Source: Aeromonas jandaei (GTDB lineage Bacteria > Pseudomonadota > Gammaproteobacteria > Enterobacterales > Aeromonadaceae). From it: 64,000 nt of DNA. Below are positions 24,294 to 34,095 of this stretch, piece by piece; positions within the stretch are counted from its first letter, which is position 1, and each line of letters begins with the position of its first letter. The stretch covers positions 131,501 through 195,500 of the forward strand of contig NZ_CP149571.1 of assembly GCF_037890695.1 (NCBI RefSeq), given 5' to 3'. The position numbers and the translations under genes were made by a program. The notes under the pieces are model-generated. The model ran no database searches, had not been told where the DNA came from, and saw only the letters and a program-made list of their open reading frames with translations.

Positions 24294-24304
24294 CCCGGAT
24301 AACA

Positions 24305-24331
24305 AAAAACCGCCTTATGTGGCGGTTTTTT
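24305..24331 (-). terminator. Terminator after ruvB
   Basis: AAAAACCGCC and GGCGGTTTTT form a stem with A/T tails on both sides, 20 bases beyond the ruvB stop. Confidence 0.8.
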
Positions 24332-24349
24332 ACTCAAACAGCTGTTTTC

Positions 24350-25360
24350 TTACTTCTCATCAGGCCGCTGAAGGCCAAAATGAGCATATGCCCGCGTAGT
24401 CGCTATCCGCCCTCTTGGGGTACGTTGCAGATAGCCCTGCTGGATCAGATAGGGCTCCAGTACATCCTCAATGGTATCTTTCTCTTCACCGATAGCCGCC
24501 GCCAGGTTATCGAGACCCACCGGCCCCCCCATAAACTTGTCTATGACAGCCAACAATAACTTGCGGTCCATAAAATCAAACCCCTCATTATCGACGTCCA
24601 GCATGTCCATCGCCCGCGCAGCGATGGGGCCATCGATCCGGCCATCGGATTTGACCTGGGCAAAGTCGCGCACCCGTCTTAACAAGCGGTTAGCAATCCG
24701 CGGCGTGCCGCGAGAGCGACGAGCGACCTCAATGGCACCATCTTCTGTCATGTCGAGCCCCAGACAGCGAGCACTGCGGGAGACGATATCGGTGAGATCC
24801 TTGACGTTGTAGAACTCGAGGCGTTGCACGATGCCGAAGCGATCCCGCAGCGGGCTGGTGAGAGAGCCGGCCCGGGTGGTAGCACCGATCAGGGTAAAGG
24901 GGGGCAGATCGAGCTTGATGGAGCGGGCCGCCGGCCCCTCCCCGATCATGATATCGAGCTGGTAATCCTCCATCGCCGGATAGAGCACCTCTTCCACCAC
25001 CGGGCTGAGGCGGTGGATCTCGTCGATAAAGAGCACATCGTGTGGTTCGAGGTTGGTGAGCAATGCAGCCAGATCACCCGCTTTCTCCAACACGGGGCCA
25101 GAGGTGGTCTTGATGTTGACCCCCATCTCGTTGGCGACGATGTTGGCGAGGGTGGTCTTGCCCAGACCCGGCGGGCCGAAGATCAGCAGGTGATCGAGCG
25201 CCTCCCCCCGCTGCCGCGCCGCCTCGATAAAGATCTCCATCTGCTCGCAAACGGCATCCTGACCGGTATAGTCCGCCAGTTTTTTGGGGCGGATGGCACG
25301 GTCGATTATGTCGTCCTCACGGGCGGCACTGGACGAAATGAGACGATCTGCTTCAATCAT
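24350..25360 (-). CDS. ruvB: Holliday junction branch-migration ATPase RuvB
   Basis: The protein is 336 residues long. AAA+ motifs are clear: Walker [13 protein letters not shown] near residue 63, Walker [13 protein letters not shown] near 110, sensor [18 protein letters not shown] near 160, and the winged-helix C-terminus with [15 protein letters not shown]. RuvB hexamers pump DNA through the RuvA-bound four-way junction. It starts 8 bases after ruvA ends. A terminator-like hairpin with AAAACCGCC/GGCGGTTTT is downstream at 24305-24331. Confidence 0.97.
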   Translation of the reverse strand: MIEADRLISSSAAREDDIIDRAIRPKKLADYTGQDAVCEQMEIFIEAARQRGEALDHLLIFGPPGLGKTTLANIVANEMGVNIKTTSGPVLEKAGDLAALLTNLEPHDVLFIDEIHRLSPVVEEVLYPAMEDYQLDIMIGEGPAARSIKLDLPPFTLIGATTRAGSLTSPLRDRFGIVQRLEFYNVKDLTDIVSRSARCLGLDMTEDGAIEVARRSRGTPRIANRLLRRVRDFAQVKSDGRIDGPIAARAMDMLDVDNEGFDFMDRKLLLAVIDKFMGGPVGLDNLAAAIGEEKDTIEDVLEPYLIQQGYLQRTPRGRIATTRAYAHFGLQRPDEK

Positions 25361-25368
25361 CTGCTACC

Positions 25369-25983
25369 TCACACCAGACTACGCAGGGATTCGCGGATGA
25401 TATCTTCCACCGACATGCCATCTTTGGCGATCTTGCTGACGATCTGGCTCGCCTGTTGCGGCTTGTAACCGAGCGCCACCAGGGCGCTGGCCGCCTCTTC
25501 CGCGGCATCCGGAGCCCGCAGTTCCGGCTCGCGAGATGGCAAGGTGACCGCTGCCGGGGAGAAGAGATCATGACTGACCCATCCCTTGAGACGATCCTTC
25601 ATCTCCACCACCAGCCGTTCAGCCGTCTTCTTGCCTACCCCTGGCAGCTTGACCAGTGAGCTTATCTCTTCACGCTCGACACAGATGACAAACTGACTGG
25701 CCGTCATACCGGAGAGAATCGCCAGCGCCAGCTTGGGGCCGACCCCGTTGGTCTTGATCAGCTCGCGGAACAGGGCCCGCTCCTGCTTGTGGTTGAAACC
25801 ATAGAGCAGCTGGGCATCCTCACGCACCACAAAATGGGTGTGGATGGTCGCCTCCTTGCCGATTTCCGGCAAATCATAGAAACAGCTCATTGGCATCTGC
25901 ACCTCGTAGCCAACGCCACCCACTTCCAGCAAAACCTCGGGGGGCTGCTTCTCAATGACAATGCCTCTCAAGCGACCAATCAC
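25369..25983 (-). CDS. ruvA: Holliday junction DNA-binding protein RuvA
   Basis: The protein is 204 residues long (E. coli 203). The GTG start at 25983 encodes the normal N-terminus [28 protein letters not shown] and follows GGAGAGA; longer frames upstream are not needed. Domain I is the OB fold, domain II holds two helix-hairpin-helix motifs ([16 protein letters not shown] and [16 protein letters not shown]), and domain III is the RuvB-binding C-terminus. RuvA binds the four-way junction and loads RuvB. Unlike E. coli, no ruvC lies just upstream; the next gene is a divergent chemoreceptor. Confidence 0.96.
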   Translation of the reverse strand: MIGRLRGIVIEKQPPEVLLEVGGVGYEVQMPMSCFYDLPEIGKEATIHTHFVVREDAQLLYGFNHKQERALFRELIKTNGVGPKLALAILSGMTASQFVICVEREEISSLVKLPGVGKKTAERLVVEMKDRLKGWVSHDLFSPAAVTLPSREPELRAPDAAEEAASALVALGYKPQQASQIVSKIAKDGMSVEDIIRESLRSLV

Positions 25984-26237
25984 GGCTCTCTCCTCACCAG
26001 TACAGCAATTCGCAAATTGGCTCATAGCATAAAGAATAACTGGATAAGTATCCAGCATTGCCCTATCGGTGGCCGCTCATCGGAGAAGCATTTTATGCAA
26101 GATCCACCATGCTTGATCCTGTGCTTTTTCAGGCACGGGATAACCGGTAGCCGACTCCGCATCTTTGGCAAACATGGCGTTGTCTGATTAGACTTATTCG
26201 GCACCTGATAGTGCTATACACCAAGGAAGGCCATCAC

Positions 26238-28247
26238 ATGAAGATTGTTACGACCTCAAATCTGGGCCTCACCATATTGCTTGGCTGCACGCTGGGCATG
26301 GGGATCGTCGGCTGGTACGGCAGCCAGCGACTGGCCAATCTGCTCTCCTATGTATTGGGGGCAGCCTGGCAAACTGCAGATGGCGCCATGGAAGGCTCCA
26401 TCGAACTGGGCCACCAGCAACTGCAAATACAGAAGATGCTCAACGGGATCCCGCTCGATAATGGCAAACTGAATTCAGCCAAGGCGGCAACCGATGATGC
26501 ACTGACGCGGGTGGCCAACGGGCAACTCATCGACCCTTCCGCAGTCAAGATCATGCAGCAGCAGCAGCAGGACTATCGACAGCAGCAAGATGCCTTGTTG
26601 GCGCTCTATCGCAGCTATACCGATGTGGATCAATCCTTGCGCGATAATGCCGATCGACTGGCTCGCCTCTCGGAACAGATGGAGGTCATCGGTGATGGGG
26701 CCGTGGAAGGCCTGACGCAATCGCCTGATCAACCCATTAGCTGGAATGGCGGTCTGGAAACGCGATGGGAGGCTGCCGATGGCGGTATGGAGGCCAATAT
26801 CGGCTTCTTGCGTCAACTCTACGCCATGGAAAAGATGCGTAGACTCGGCATCTCGGATGCCATCAAAAAGGAGCTGGAAGAGGCAATCACATTTTATGAG
26901 AGTGCCGCCAGCCGGATGCTGGCCACTGGCATGTTCGATGCACAGGGCAGCGGAGAATTCGGCGGCCATACGCTGTCGAGCCAATACCGCGAGCTGCAGG
27001 CCCGCCACAAACAGTTGCTGGGCAGCTGGCTAGCGGCCCTCGCCAGTTATCAGACACAACAGGCGACCTATGAGCAAAGCGCAGATCAACTAGCGCAACA
27101 GCTGGTCGATGTCGAGGCAAAAGGCGATGCAACCGTGGAAGATCAGATTATCCAGCTCAATGGCATCATCGGCCAGACCAACACTCTGATCCTGGCTGGC
27201 CTTGTATTCAGCCTCGTCATCGTCACCCTGTGTGGCTTCTGGCTGACCCGCAAGCTTGTAACCCCACTGCTCCAGGTAAATAAACGCATGGAGGATATAG
27301 CCGCAGGCGATGGCGATCTCAACGTGCGCATCAACCTGAAACGGGATGATGAGATCGGATCGCTCGCCAATAGCGTGGATCGCTTTATCGAGAAGCTGCA
27401 GAAGATGATCAGCTCGACGATGCACAACAATCAGCACATCAGCGAGCATGTCCATACCTCGGTCAATCGGGTGGAAGCCATCAGCCAGAGCAGCCGCCAG
27501 ACAGCAGAACACGCGCTGGCTCTGCATCATGACAGTGAAGAGATGGTACAGGTTGCCACCGGTATCTCGGACAACTGCAGCATGGCCGCCCAAAATGCCA
27601 ATGAAGTACGCCAGCTGACCACCGAGAGCAGCCAGTATGTCGCCTCTGCCAGCGCGGGCATGCAGCGTGTGGTACAGGAGGTGAGCGAGTGCGCCATCGC
27701 CATCAACTCCCTCAAGGAGCAGGCGGGGCAGATCGGCCAGATCATCTCCACCATCAGCGGTATCTCGGAGCAAACCAATCTGCTGGCACTCAATGCAGCC
27801 ATCGAGGCGGCCCGAGCAGGGGAAATGGGGCGGGGTTTTGCAGTGGTGGCTGACGAGGTGCGCACCCTGGCCAACCGCACAGCGGCTTCCAGTGCCGAGA
27901 TTAGCCAGGTGATTAGCAGCATCCAGCAACAAACCGAGACCGCTTACCTGATGATGCAGCGTAACCTCAAGACGGTGGAAGCGGGTATGCAAGACTCCGA
28001 GAACACCAAGCAGATCCTGTTCAAGGTACAAGGAGCCATCGATCAGCTGGCCGATATGGTGCAGCAGGTGGCCGTCGCCACCGGACAGCTGTCACACACC
28101 CTCAGCAACTCCTCCGACAAAGTCTCGGGGATCAGCCTACAGGCCAAAACCGGTGAACAGGAGGCACAGGAGTGTCTGCAACTCGCCTCGTCACTGCATC
28201 AGGCCAGCCTGCTGCAACAGCGGCTGCTTTCGCAGTTCCGGGTCTGA
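26238..28247 (+). CDS. Methyl-accepting chemotaxis protein
   Basis: The protein is 669 residues long. Helix 1 ([20 protein letters not shown]) lies at about residues 7-26. A large, mostly helical periplasmic sensor of about 285 residues follows, long enough for a bimodular helical type. Helix 2 is [21 protein letters not shown] near 315-335, then HAMP, then the signalling domain with the hairpin [35 protein letters not shown]. No C-terminal NWETF pentapeptide is seen. The ATG at 26238 follows AAGGAAGG. The ligand cannot be deduced. It is a single-gene unit with its own terminator. Confidence 0.95.
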   Translation: MKIVTTSNLGLTILLGCTLGMGIVGWYGSQRLANLLSYVLGAAWQTADGAMEGSIELGHQQLQIQKMLNGIPLDNGKLNSAKAATDDALTRVANGQLIDPSAVKIMQQQQQDYRQQQDALLALYRSYTDVDQSLRDNADRLARLSEQMEVIGDGAVEGLTQSPDQPISWNGGLETRWEAADGGMEANIGFLRQLYAMEKMRRLGISDAIKKELEEAITFYESAASRMLATGMFDAQGSGEFGGHTLSSQYRELQARHKQLLGSWLAALASYQTQQATYEQSADQLAQQLVDVEAKGDATVEDQIIQLNGIIGQTNTLILAGLVFSLVIVTLCGFWLTRKLVTPLLQVNKRMEDIAAGDGDLNVRINLKRDDEIGSLANSVDRFIEKLQKMISSTMHNNQHISEHVHTSVNRVEAISQSSRQTAEHALALHHDSEEMVQVATGISDNCSMAAQNANEVRQLTTESSQYVASASAGMQRVVQEVSECAIAINSLKEQAGQIGQIISTISGISEQTNLLALNAAIEAARAGEMGRGFAVVADEVRTLANRTAASSAEISQVISSIQQQTETAYLMMQRNLKTVEAGMQDSENTKQILFKVQGAIDQLADMVQQVAVATGQLSHTLSNSSDKVSGISLQAKTGEQEAQECLQLASSLHQASLLQQRLLSQFRV

Positions 28248-28262
28248 TCCCTCTTAACAACC

Positions 28263-28295
28263 AAGATGCCACTCCCAGCGAGTGGCATCTTTTTA
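28263..28295 (+). terminator. Terminator after the chemoreceptor gene
   Basis: AAGATGCCACTC and GAGTGGCATCTT form a perfect 12-base stem with a TTTT tail. Confidence 0.92.
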
Positions 28296-28305
28296 TCTGG
28301 ATGAG

Positions 28306-28914
28306 TTACCCCCCTCTGGCCAGTTGCAGCGCCAGGATCAGCATGATGATGCCGACCAGCAAATCGATCCCCTGCTGCACCCTCCCCTTTGCCAGCCAAG
28401 GGGCCAGAGCTGCAGCCCCCAGCGCCAGTGAGTAAAACCATACCAGCGAGGCCAGCATGGCACCTGCGGCAAATGCCGGGCGCAAGGACACTGCCACCTG
28501 ACTGCCCACGGAGCCGAGCAACATCAGGGTATCGAGATAGACATGGGGATTGAGCAGGGTGACGCCCAACGTCATCGCCAGCACGCTTTTGGCCCCCATT
28601 TGCTGGGGCGAGTCGGCAAGCCCGACCTGAGCACCACGCCAGGCACTGCGCAGGGAGCGCACGCCGAACCAGGAGAGAAAGAGCACACCGCCCCAAGTCA
28701 GCAGCGCCATCCCGATGGGGCTTGCCGAGAGGACAGTAGCACCACCAAATACGCCAATCCCGATCAGGATGAGATCGCAGAAGCTACAGAGCATTGCGGT
28801 CAGCAGATGGTGGTTGCGATGAATGCCGCGGCTAAGCACAAAGGCGTTCTGGGCACCAATAGGAATGATCATGGCAAGGCCAAGGGTAAAGCCTTGCAGA
28901 GTAGTCGCGAACAT
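28306..28914 (-). CDS. argO: Arginine exporter ArgO (LysE family)
   Basis: The protein is 202 residues long with about six membrane helices. The LysE-family stretches GFTLGLAMIIPIGAQNAFVLSRGI (residues 7-30), CDLILIGIGVFGGA and TLLNPHVYLDTLMLLGS are close to E. coli ArgO. ArgO exports arginine (and canavanine) and is activated by ArgP. argP lies about 1.9 kb away, on the far side of the quorum-sensing pair. ATG at 28914 gives the E. coli-like N-terminus; a GTG three codons upstream is an alternative. Confidence 0.93.
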   Translation of the reverse strand: MFATTLQGFTLGLAMIIPIGAQNAFVLSRGIHRNHHLLTAMLCSFCDLILIGIGVFGGATVLSASPIGMALLTWGGVLFLSWFGVRSLRSAWRGAQVGLADSPQQMGAKSVLAMTLGVTLLNPHVYLDTLMLLGSVGSQVAVSLRPAFAAGAMLASLVWFYSLALGAAALAPWLAKGRVQQGIDLLVGIIMLILALQLARGG

Positions 28915-29132
28915 GAAAAGCACCGTCTGAAATTGGGAATGAACGGCACTATAGCGGTGAGCTTCTATCCAGAAAAATTCATTAATTTACTGCTTGATTC
29001 GATTTGCTAATAGCAACGGACTCAGCCATGCCCCTCTAAATGCAGTTGCAGCTCTCTTGTCAATTACCGGATCTGACAATTGTACCCCCTGAATAGCGGC
29101 AGGAGAATTCATCGCTCCCGCCAGGAACAACA

Positions 29133-29915
29133 CTACTGCAGCGATACCGGGTAATGGGTCACGACGACCTGCTCCAGATTGGGTAACAGGATGCCGCTGC
29201 TCACGCCCTTGGCAATCGCCTGATAGCGGTTCATGGAGCCGGTTTTACGAGTGACCTGATTGAGATGGTAATTCACCGTGCGCTCGGTGATGCCGAGAAT
29301 GCAGGCAATTTCGCACGAGGTTTTCCCTTCACTGGCCCAGAAAAGGCACTCGGTTTCACGCTCGGTCAATAGCTCAGGGGCTGGAGCCTCCTGCATGTTA
29401 TGACGAACGACCCGAATTGCAGCTTCAAAGATGTAGTTGGACATCCAGGAGAGGATGGGCGAGGACTCCAGCAGCAAATCACTTGATGCCCGCTCGGAAG
29501 TAATGAAGGAGAGGATTCCGTTCTCTCCGCCTGCGCCATGCAGTGGGAAGGAGAGGCCATTGCGCAGCCCAAATTCGGCTGCCAGCCCCATCATGTTCAT
29601 GCTCCCTTCCTGCAGAAAACGGGCCCGCTCGTCGAGCCGGTTCCAGTAGATAGGAAGCGTCTGTTTGCGCGCCAGCTGAATAACGGGGTCGCAAGCCAGC
29701 ATGTTGTTGTCGGTATAAGTCTGTACCCAGGGAGCAGGACACTGATTGAACAGCACAACTTTGGGGCGCTGCATCGACATGGGAATGATCAGGGTAAAGC
29801 CATAGTAGTCATACCCCATATCGAGTGCGAACTGACCAATTAATCTGGCCAGACAATCCCCATCAGTCACCGAAGTGAAATGTTCCAGATATTCAAACAG
29901 TTGCTCTCGTTGCAT
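29133..29915 (-). CDS. ahyR: LuxR-type quorum-sensing regulator AhyR
   Basis: The protein is 260 residues long, the size of AhyR/AsaR of Aeromonas. The autoinducer-binding domain keeps the conserved pocket residues Trp63, Tyr67, Asp76, Pro77 and Trp91. The GerE-type DNA-binding helix-turn-helix (LTERETECLFWASEGKTS, then TERTVNYHLNQVTRKTG) covers about residues 183-245. It should bind N-butanoyl-homoserine lactone made by the divergent AhyI and control exoenzymes and biofilm traits, as known for Aeromonas. AAGGGGG precedes the ATG and overlaps a dyad that is the candidate lux box. Confidence 0.96.
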   Translation of the reverse strand: MQREQLFEYLEHFTSVTDGDCLARLIGQFALDMGYDYYGFTLIIPMSMQRPKVVLFNQCPAPWVQTYTDNNMLACDPVIQLARKQTLPIYWNRLDERARFLQEGSMNMMGLAAEFGLRNGLSFPLHGAGGENGILSFITSERASSDLLLESSPILSWMSNYIFEAAIRVVRHNMQEAPAPELLTERETECLFWASEGKTSCEIACILGITERTVNYHLNQVTRKTGSMNRYQAIAKGVSSGILLPNLEQVVVTHYPVSLQ

Positions 29916-29940
29916 GTGCTAGCCCCCTTGGCAGAGCATG
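29913..29940. promoter_or_regulatory. Candidate lux box in the ahyR-ahyI gap
   Basis: Only 62 bases separate the two start codons. An imperfect dyad of about 22-28 bases has arms CATGTGCTAGCC and GGCAGAGCATG around CCCTT. Its size fits a LuxR-type binding site. A TATAAC element at 29945-29950 could be the ahyI -10. The dyad covers the ahyR ribosome site, so binding could also block ahyR. Confidence 0.5.
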
Positions 29941-29977
29941 TGATTATAACGGCGAATAGAAAGAGAGAGGGGCCACA

Positions 29978-30616
29978 ATGTTGGTTTTCACAGGAAAATT
30001 GAGAGATCACCCGCGAAATGAGATAGAGAACGAGCTCTATCGCTTTCGAAATCGCATCTTTTCTGGTCGTCTGGGCTGGGATGTCGAATCATACCGCGGT
30101 CTTGAGCGCGATAGCTTCGACTCCCCGGACACCCACTGGGTACTGATCGAAGACAGCGAAGGGATATGCGGCTGTATCCGCATGCTCGACTGCTCTGGTA
30201 CCTACATGTTGTCCACCATTTTTCCAACTGCGCTGGCTGGCGAATGCCCTCCCGACACACCCGACATCTGGGAGCTGACTCGTCTGGCCATAGATGCCAG
30301 CCGTGCACCTCGCATGGAAAATGGCGTCAGCGAACTCACTTTCGTCATTCTTCGCGAAGTTTATGCTTTTGCCAAAGCCAACGGCATCAAGGAGGTGGTT
30401 GGCGTCGCCAGTCTGCCTGCTGAGCGTATCTACCGCAGAATGGGCATACCGATGGAACGTCTGGGCCACCGCCAATCCGTGGATCTCGGGGCCGTCAGAG
30501 GCGTTGGCCTACGTTTTCACCTCAATGAACACTTTGGCAAAGTCGTCTCGCAAACCCTGCTGGGTCAATACCAGAGCGTCGAGCACAAGGTGGAACAACT
30601 GGCTGCTCAGGTATAA
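29978..30616 (+). CDS. ahyI: Acyl-homoserine-lactone synthase AhyI (LuxI family)
   Basis: The protein is 212 residues long (known AhyI/AsaI 207). The invariant LuxI residues are present: Arg25, Phe28, Trp34, Asp45, Asp48, Arg68, Glu99 and Arg102 (in RNRIF, GWD, RDSFD, CIRML, WELTRLAI). AhyI joins an acyl-ACP chain to S-adenosylmethionine, mainly making C4-HSL in Aeromonas. The gene is divergent from ahyR. The C-terminal 25 residues differ most from known relatives. The ATG follows GAGAGG. Confidence 0.96.
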   Translation: MLVFTGKLRDHPRNEIENELYRFRNRIFSGRLGWDVESYRGLERDSFDSPDTHWVLIEDSEGICGCIRMLDCSGTYMLSTIFPTALAGECPPDTPDIWELTRLAIDASRAPRMENGVSELTFVILREVYAFAKANGIKEVVGVASLPAERIYRRMGIPMERLGHRQSVDLGAVRGVGLRFHLNEHFGKVVSQTLLGQYQSVEHKVEQLAAQV

Positions 30617-30643
30617 AAAATCCCGGGAGCCCGCCCCGGGACA
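30616..30643. terminator. Hairpin after ahyI
   Basis: TCCCGGG (30621-30627) and CCCGGGA (30635-30641) form a GC stem right after the ahyI stop. The A-run before the stem would give a T-tail only on the minus strand, so + strand termination is uncertain. Confidence 0.35.
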
Positions 30644-30821
30644 AATGGCTCGCCATGACTCCGCGCCGGGCTGCCAGCGCGACGAGCCCAGTATCTGCTC
30701 CAAAAGGCTCCTCTACCACTGTCAGATATCACAGCACCGCCAGAATGGCGCCATCTCTCGCCGTTGTTGTCCCCGGCGCAGTCACGTAGAGTTATGCTCT
30801 GCGCCGAGGGGAGGATGAGGG

Positions 30822-31721
30822 ATGAAAGAGCTGGATTACAAACTGCTGCGGGCACTGGATGCCGTGTTGCAGGAGCAGAATTTCGAGCGAGCAGCTAGGT
30901 CGCTGCACATCACCCAATCGGCTATCTCTCAACGCATCAAGCAGCTGGAGCAGCAATTTGCCGAACCGCTGCTCATCCGCAGTCAGCCGTTGCAGGCAAC
31001 CCCACTGGGGGAAAAGCTGCTGGCTCACTATCGTCAGGTGCACCAGCTCGAACTTGAGCTGGCGGGCGAACTGGCCCCCGCCACGCCAAAAGCTCCTATC
31101 CGTATCAGCATCGCCGTCAATGCCGATAGCCTGGCCACCTGGTTTCTGCCCGCTATCGCCCCCTTGCTGGAGCAGCATCCCATCGAACTCAATCTGTTGG
31201 TGGATGACGAGAGCCGCACCCTCGACAAGGTTCGCGAGGGCCAAGCCTTCGGCGCCGTCAGCCTGAGCCCCCAGCCACTGGCCGGTTGCTGCGTCGATGA
31301 GCTGGGCGAAATGAACTATCAGCTTACCGCCAGCCCCGCGTTCGTGGCGCGCCACTTTCCCCAGGGTCTGACCCGGGAGGCGCTGGCCAAGGCTCCGGCA
31401 GTGGCCTTCGATCAACGCGACGACATGCATGTCAGCTTCATGGCGCAACACTTCGGGCTGGAGCCCGGCGGTTATCCCTGCCACACGGTTCACTCGTCCG
31501 AGGCCTTCGTCGCCATGGCCGAACAGGGCCTGGCCTATTGTCTCATCCCCGAATTGCAGATCAGAGGCCAGCTCGCTGGCGGATCACTGCTCAACCTCAG
31601 TCCCGACTATCTCCTGACGGAACGCCTCTACTGGCACCGCTGGGTACTGGAAAAGGGGGTACACAAGCAGCTCTCCCAACGTCTCATTGACCATGCCAGA
31701 TCGCAGTTGAAACCACGCTGA
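30822..31721 (+). CDS. argP: LysR-family regulator ArgP (IciA)
   Basis: The protein is 299 residues long. The LysR winged helix is at residues 4-62 (LRALDAVLQEQNFERAARSL, then SQRIKQLEQQFAEPLLIR). The effector domain shares long blocks with E. coli ArgP: ISIAVNADSLATWFLPAIAPLL, VVAFD-type AFDQRDDMHVSFM, and LIPELQIRGQLAGG-L. ArgP activates argO with arginine as co-effector, with lysine opposing it. The family name IciA comes from an in vitro oriC effect. The ATG follows GGGGAGG. A 7-base inverted repeat (GGCGCAG/CTGCGCC, 30775-30805) lies just upstream. Confidence 0.94.
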   Translation: MKELDYKLLRALDAVLQEQNFERAARSLHITQSAISQRIKQLEQQFAEPLLIRSQPLQATPLGEKLLAHYRQVHQLELELAGELAPATPKAPIRISIAVNADSLATWFLPAIAPLLEQHPIELNLLVDDESRTLDKVREGQAFGAVSLSPQPLAGCCVDELGEMNYQLTASPAFVARHFPQGLTREALAKAPAVAFDQRDDMHVSFMAQHFGLEPGGYPCHTVHSSEAFVAMAEQGLAYCLIPELQIRGQLAGGSLLNLSPDYLLTERLYWHRWVLEKGVHKQLSQRLIDHARSQLKPR

Positions 31722-31820
31722 GCAGGCCATTCATCTTGGCTTTGCAGGGCTAAAAACGTATAGTGCTGGGCGATCCTTCATCAGGTCTCCACCCAGGTTT
31801 TCACTTCAGGTTCCTCACTT

Positions 31821-33854
31821 ATGTTCCAAGACAATCCGCTGCTGGCCCAGCTCAAGCAACAAATCCGCGAAAACATCCCCAAGAAAGAGGGTGTTATCCG
31901 CGCCTCCGATCGGGGCTTCGGCTTTCTGGAGGTCGATGAGAAGACCAGCTATTTCGTGCCGCCTCCCTACATGAAGAAGGTGATGCACGGTGACCGGGTG
32001 AGCGCCCTGATCCGCACCGAAAAAGAGAAGGAAGTGGCCGAGCCGGATGCCCTGCTGGAGCAGTCCGTCACCCGCTTCGTGGCCCGGGTCAAGATGTTCC
32101 GCGACCGCCTCAACGTGGTCGCCGACCACCCGCTGATCAAGGATGCCATCAAGGCCCGCGTCAAGAAGGGTCTGGATGAGAAAGAGTTCAAGGAAGGGGA
32201 CTGGGTGGTCGCCACCCTCAAACGCCATGCGCTGGTTGACGGCAACTTCTCTGCCGAGATCATCCAGAAGATCGCCGCTCAGGAAGATCACAACGTGCCC
32301 TGGTGGGTGGTGCTGGCGCGCCACAACCTGGCCCAGGTCGAACCGGCTGATCTGCCGGAGTGGAAGGTGATCGAAGAGGAGGAGCTGCCCCGTCGTGACC
32401 TGACCAAGGTGCCTTTCTTCACCATCGACGGTGCCAAGACCAAGGACATGGACGATGCGCTGGCCATCACCAAGCTGGATAACGGCTGGGAGCTGCTGGT
32501 CGCCATCGCCGACCCGACCGCCTATGTGGCCGAAGGGAGCGAGCTGGACAAGGAGGCCGCCCAGCGCGCCTTCACCGTATACATGCCGGGCCGCAACGTA
32601 CCCATGATCCCGCGCACCCTCTCCGACGAGCTCTGCTCCCTGAAGGAGGGCGAGGAGCGCAACACCCTGTGCGCCCGTCTGCTCATCGCCGAAGATGGTC
32701 TGCTGCTGGAAGAGACCGAGTTCTTCGCCGCCCGCATCAGCTCCCACGCCCGTCTCAACTATGACGACGTCTCCGACTGGGCGGAGCATGGCAAAGAGCT
32801 GGTCATCGACGCCGGCGTGCAGGCCCAGCTGCCGCTGATGAAGGCCATGACCGAAGCGCGCATCAAGTGGCGCACCGAACATGCGCTGGTATTCCCGGAT
32901 CGTCCCGACTACGACTTCGAGCTGGGCGAGAATGGCGAAGTGCTGGCTATCCACGTCGAGCCACGCCGCATCGCCAACCGCATGGTGGAAGAGTCGATGA
33001 TCGCCGCCAACATCTGCGCCGGTCGCGTGCTGGGCAAGAGCGTCGGTTACGGCATCTTCAACGTTCACACCGGCTTTGACGAAGAGTCCCTCGACGGCGC
33101 CATCGACCTGCTGAAGAGTGCCGAAGCCCCGTTCGAGCGCGACGAGATCGCCAGCCTCTCCGGCTTCTGTGCCCTGCGCCGCTGGATCGACAACCTCGAC
33201 ACCCGCTGGCTGGATGGCAAGATCCGCCGTTTCCAGAGCTATGCGCTGATGTCCTCCGAGCCGGGCGCCCACTACGGCCTGGGTCTGGATGCCTACGCCA
33301 CCTGGACGTCACCTATTCGCAAGTACGGCGATATGGTCAACCATCGTCTGCTCAAAGCCGTTATCGCCGGCAAGACCCCGGGCGAGCGCCCGAGCACCGA
33401 ACTCACCGAGCATCTGACCGCCTGCCGCCGTCTGCACCGCATGGTGGAGCGCGACATCGGCGACTGGCTCTATGTCCGTTATCTGAAAGCCGCCGCGGGC
33501 ACCGATCAGGTGTTCAACGCCGAGATCATCGACGTGATGCGTGCCGGTCTCAAGCTGCGTCTGCAGGAGAACGGCGCCGTGGTCTTCATGCCTGCCCGTC
33601 ATATCCTCGACAACAAGGATCGACTGGAGTGCAACTGGGACAACGGCCGCGTCTATCTGGACAAGACCGAGGTGGTCTACGAGCTCGGCCAGATCATCGA
33701 GGTGAAGCTGACCGAAGCGGTGGAAGAGACCCGTTCTCTCATCGCCAAACCGGCGGTAGATCTGGTACCGGGCGCAGCACCGGAAGCGCCGGTCGCCGAG
33801 AACAGTGCTGATAACGCCGCGGCACCGGCCGATGAAGCCGGCAAGGCGGAATAA
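31821..33854 (+). CDS. rnb: Exoribonuclease II
   Basis: The protein is 677 residues long, starting MFQDNPLLAQLKQQIREN exactly like E. coli RNase II. Two cold-shock domains precede the RNB catalytic domain, with its Asp cluster in TIDGAKTKDMDDALAI (about residues 208-223). The S1 domain follows near residue 560. A tail of about 30 residues rich in Ala, Pro and Glu (GAAPEAPVAENSADNAAAP) is extra relative to E. coli. RNase II degrades unstructured RNA from the 3' end. It is monocistronic with a terminator. Confidence 0.97.
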   Translation: MFQDNPLLAQLKQQIRENIPKKEGVIRASDRGFGFLEVDEKTSYFVPPPYMKKVMHGDRVSALIRTEKEKEVAEPDALLEQSVTRFVARVKMFRDRLNVVADHPLIKDAIKARVKKGLDEKEFKEGDWVVATLKRHALVDGNFSAEIIQKIAAQEDHNVPWWVVLARHNLAQVEPADLPEWKVIEEEELPRRDLTKVPFFTIDGAKTKDMDDALAITKLDNGWELLVAIADPTAYVAEGSELDKEAAQRAFTVYMPGRNVPMIPRTLSDELCSLKEGEERNTLCARLLIAEDGLLLEETEFFAARISSHARLNYDDVSDWAEHGKELVIDAGVQAQLPLMKAMTEARIKWRTEHALVFPDRPDYDFELGENGEVLAIHVEPRRIANRMVEESMIAANICAGRVLGKSVGYGIFNVHTGFDEESLDGAIDLLKSAEAPFERDEIASLSGFCALRRWIDNLDTRWLDGKIRRFQSYALMSSEPGAHYGLGLDAYATWTSPIRKYGDMVNHRLLKAVIAGKTPGERPSTELTEHLTACRRLHRMVERDIGDWLYVRYLKAAAGTDQVFNAEIIDVMRAGLKLRLQENGAVVFMPARHILDNKDRLECNWDNGRVYLDKTEVVYELGQIIEVKLTEAVEETRSLIAKPAVDLVPGAAPEAPVAENSADNAAAPADEAGKAE

Positions 33855-33866
33855 ATCCCCCTCTCC

Positions 33867-33896
33867 AGAGCCCGCCACTGTGCGGGCTCTTCTTTT
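33867..33896 (+). terminator. Terminator after rnb
   Basis: AGAGCCCGC and GCGGGCTCT pair around CACTGT, followed by TCTTTTC. Confidence 0.87.
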
Positions 33897-33936
33897 CATA
33901 ATCCTTCAAATCTCCCTGCCAACCGGCCACTGATTG

Positions 33937-33952
33937 CTGTTACCCGTAACAG
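33937..33952. promoter_or_regulatory. Perfect palindrome CTGTTACCCGTAACAG
   Basis: A 16-base perfect inverted repeat lies between rnb and the diguanylate cyclase gene, 144 bases before the latter. It resembles the TGTTA-N4-TAACA operators bound by GntR/IdnR-type gluconate regulators of the LacI family. The binding protein is not known here. Confidence 0.5.
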
Positions 33953-34095
33953 TTAATAGCCCCATGCAAAGCCCGTCATCACGCACCATAAAAGGAGCCA
34001 AAATCTGGGCTCTGGATCTCCATTTTGACATTTCAATCAATAAATTAAACGGACTCTATATATACTCGCGGGGTTAGACCCAAAGGGATATTGGC

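Noticed and set aside
30616..30643. GC hairpin after ahyI as a definite intrinsic terminator
   Set aside because: The T-tail would be on the opposite strand, where no gene ends, so it is listed only with low confidence.
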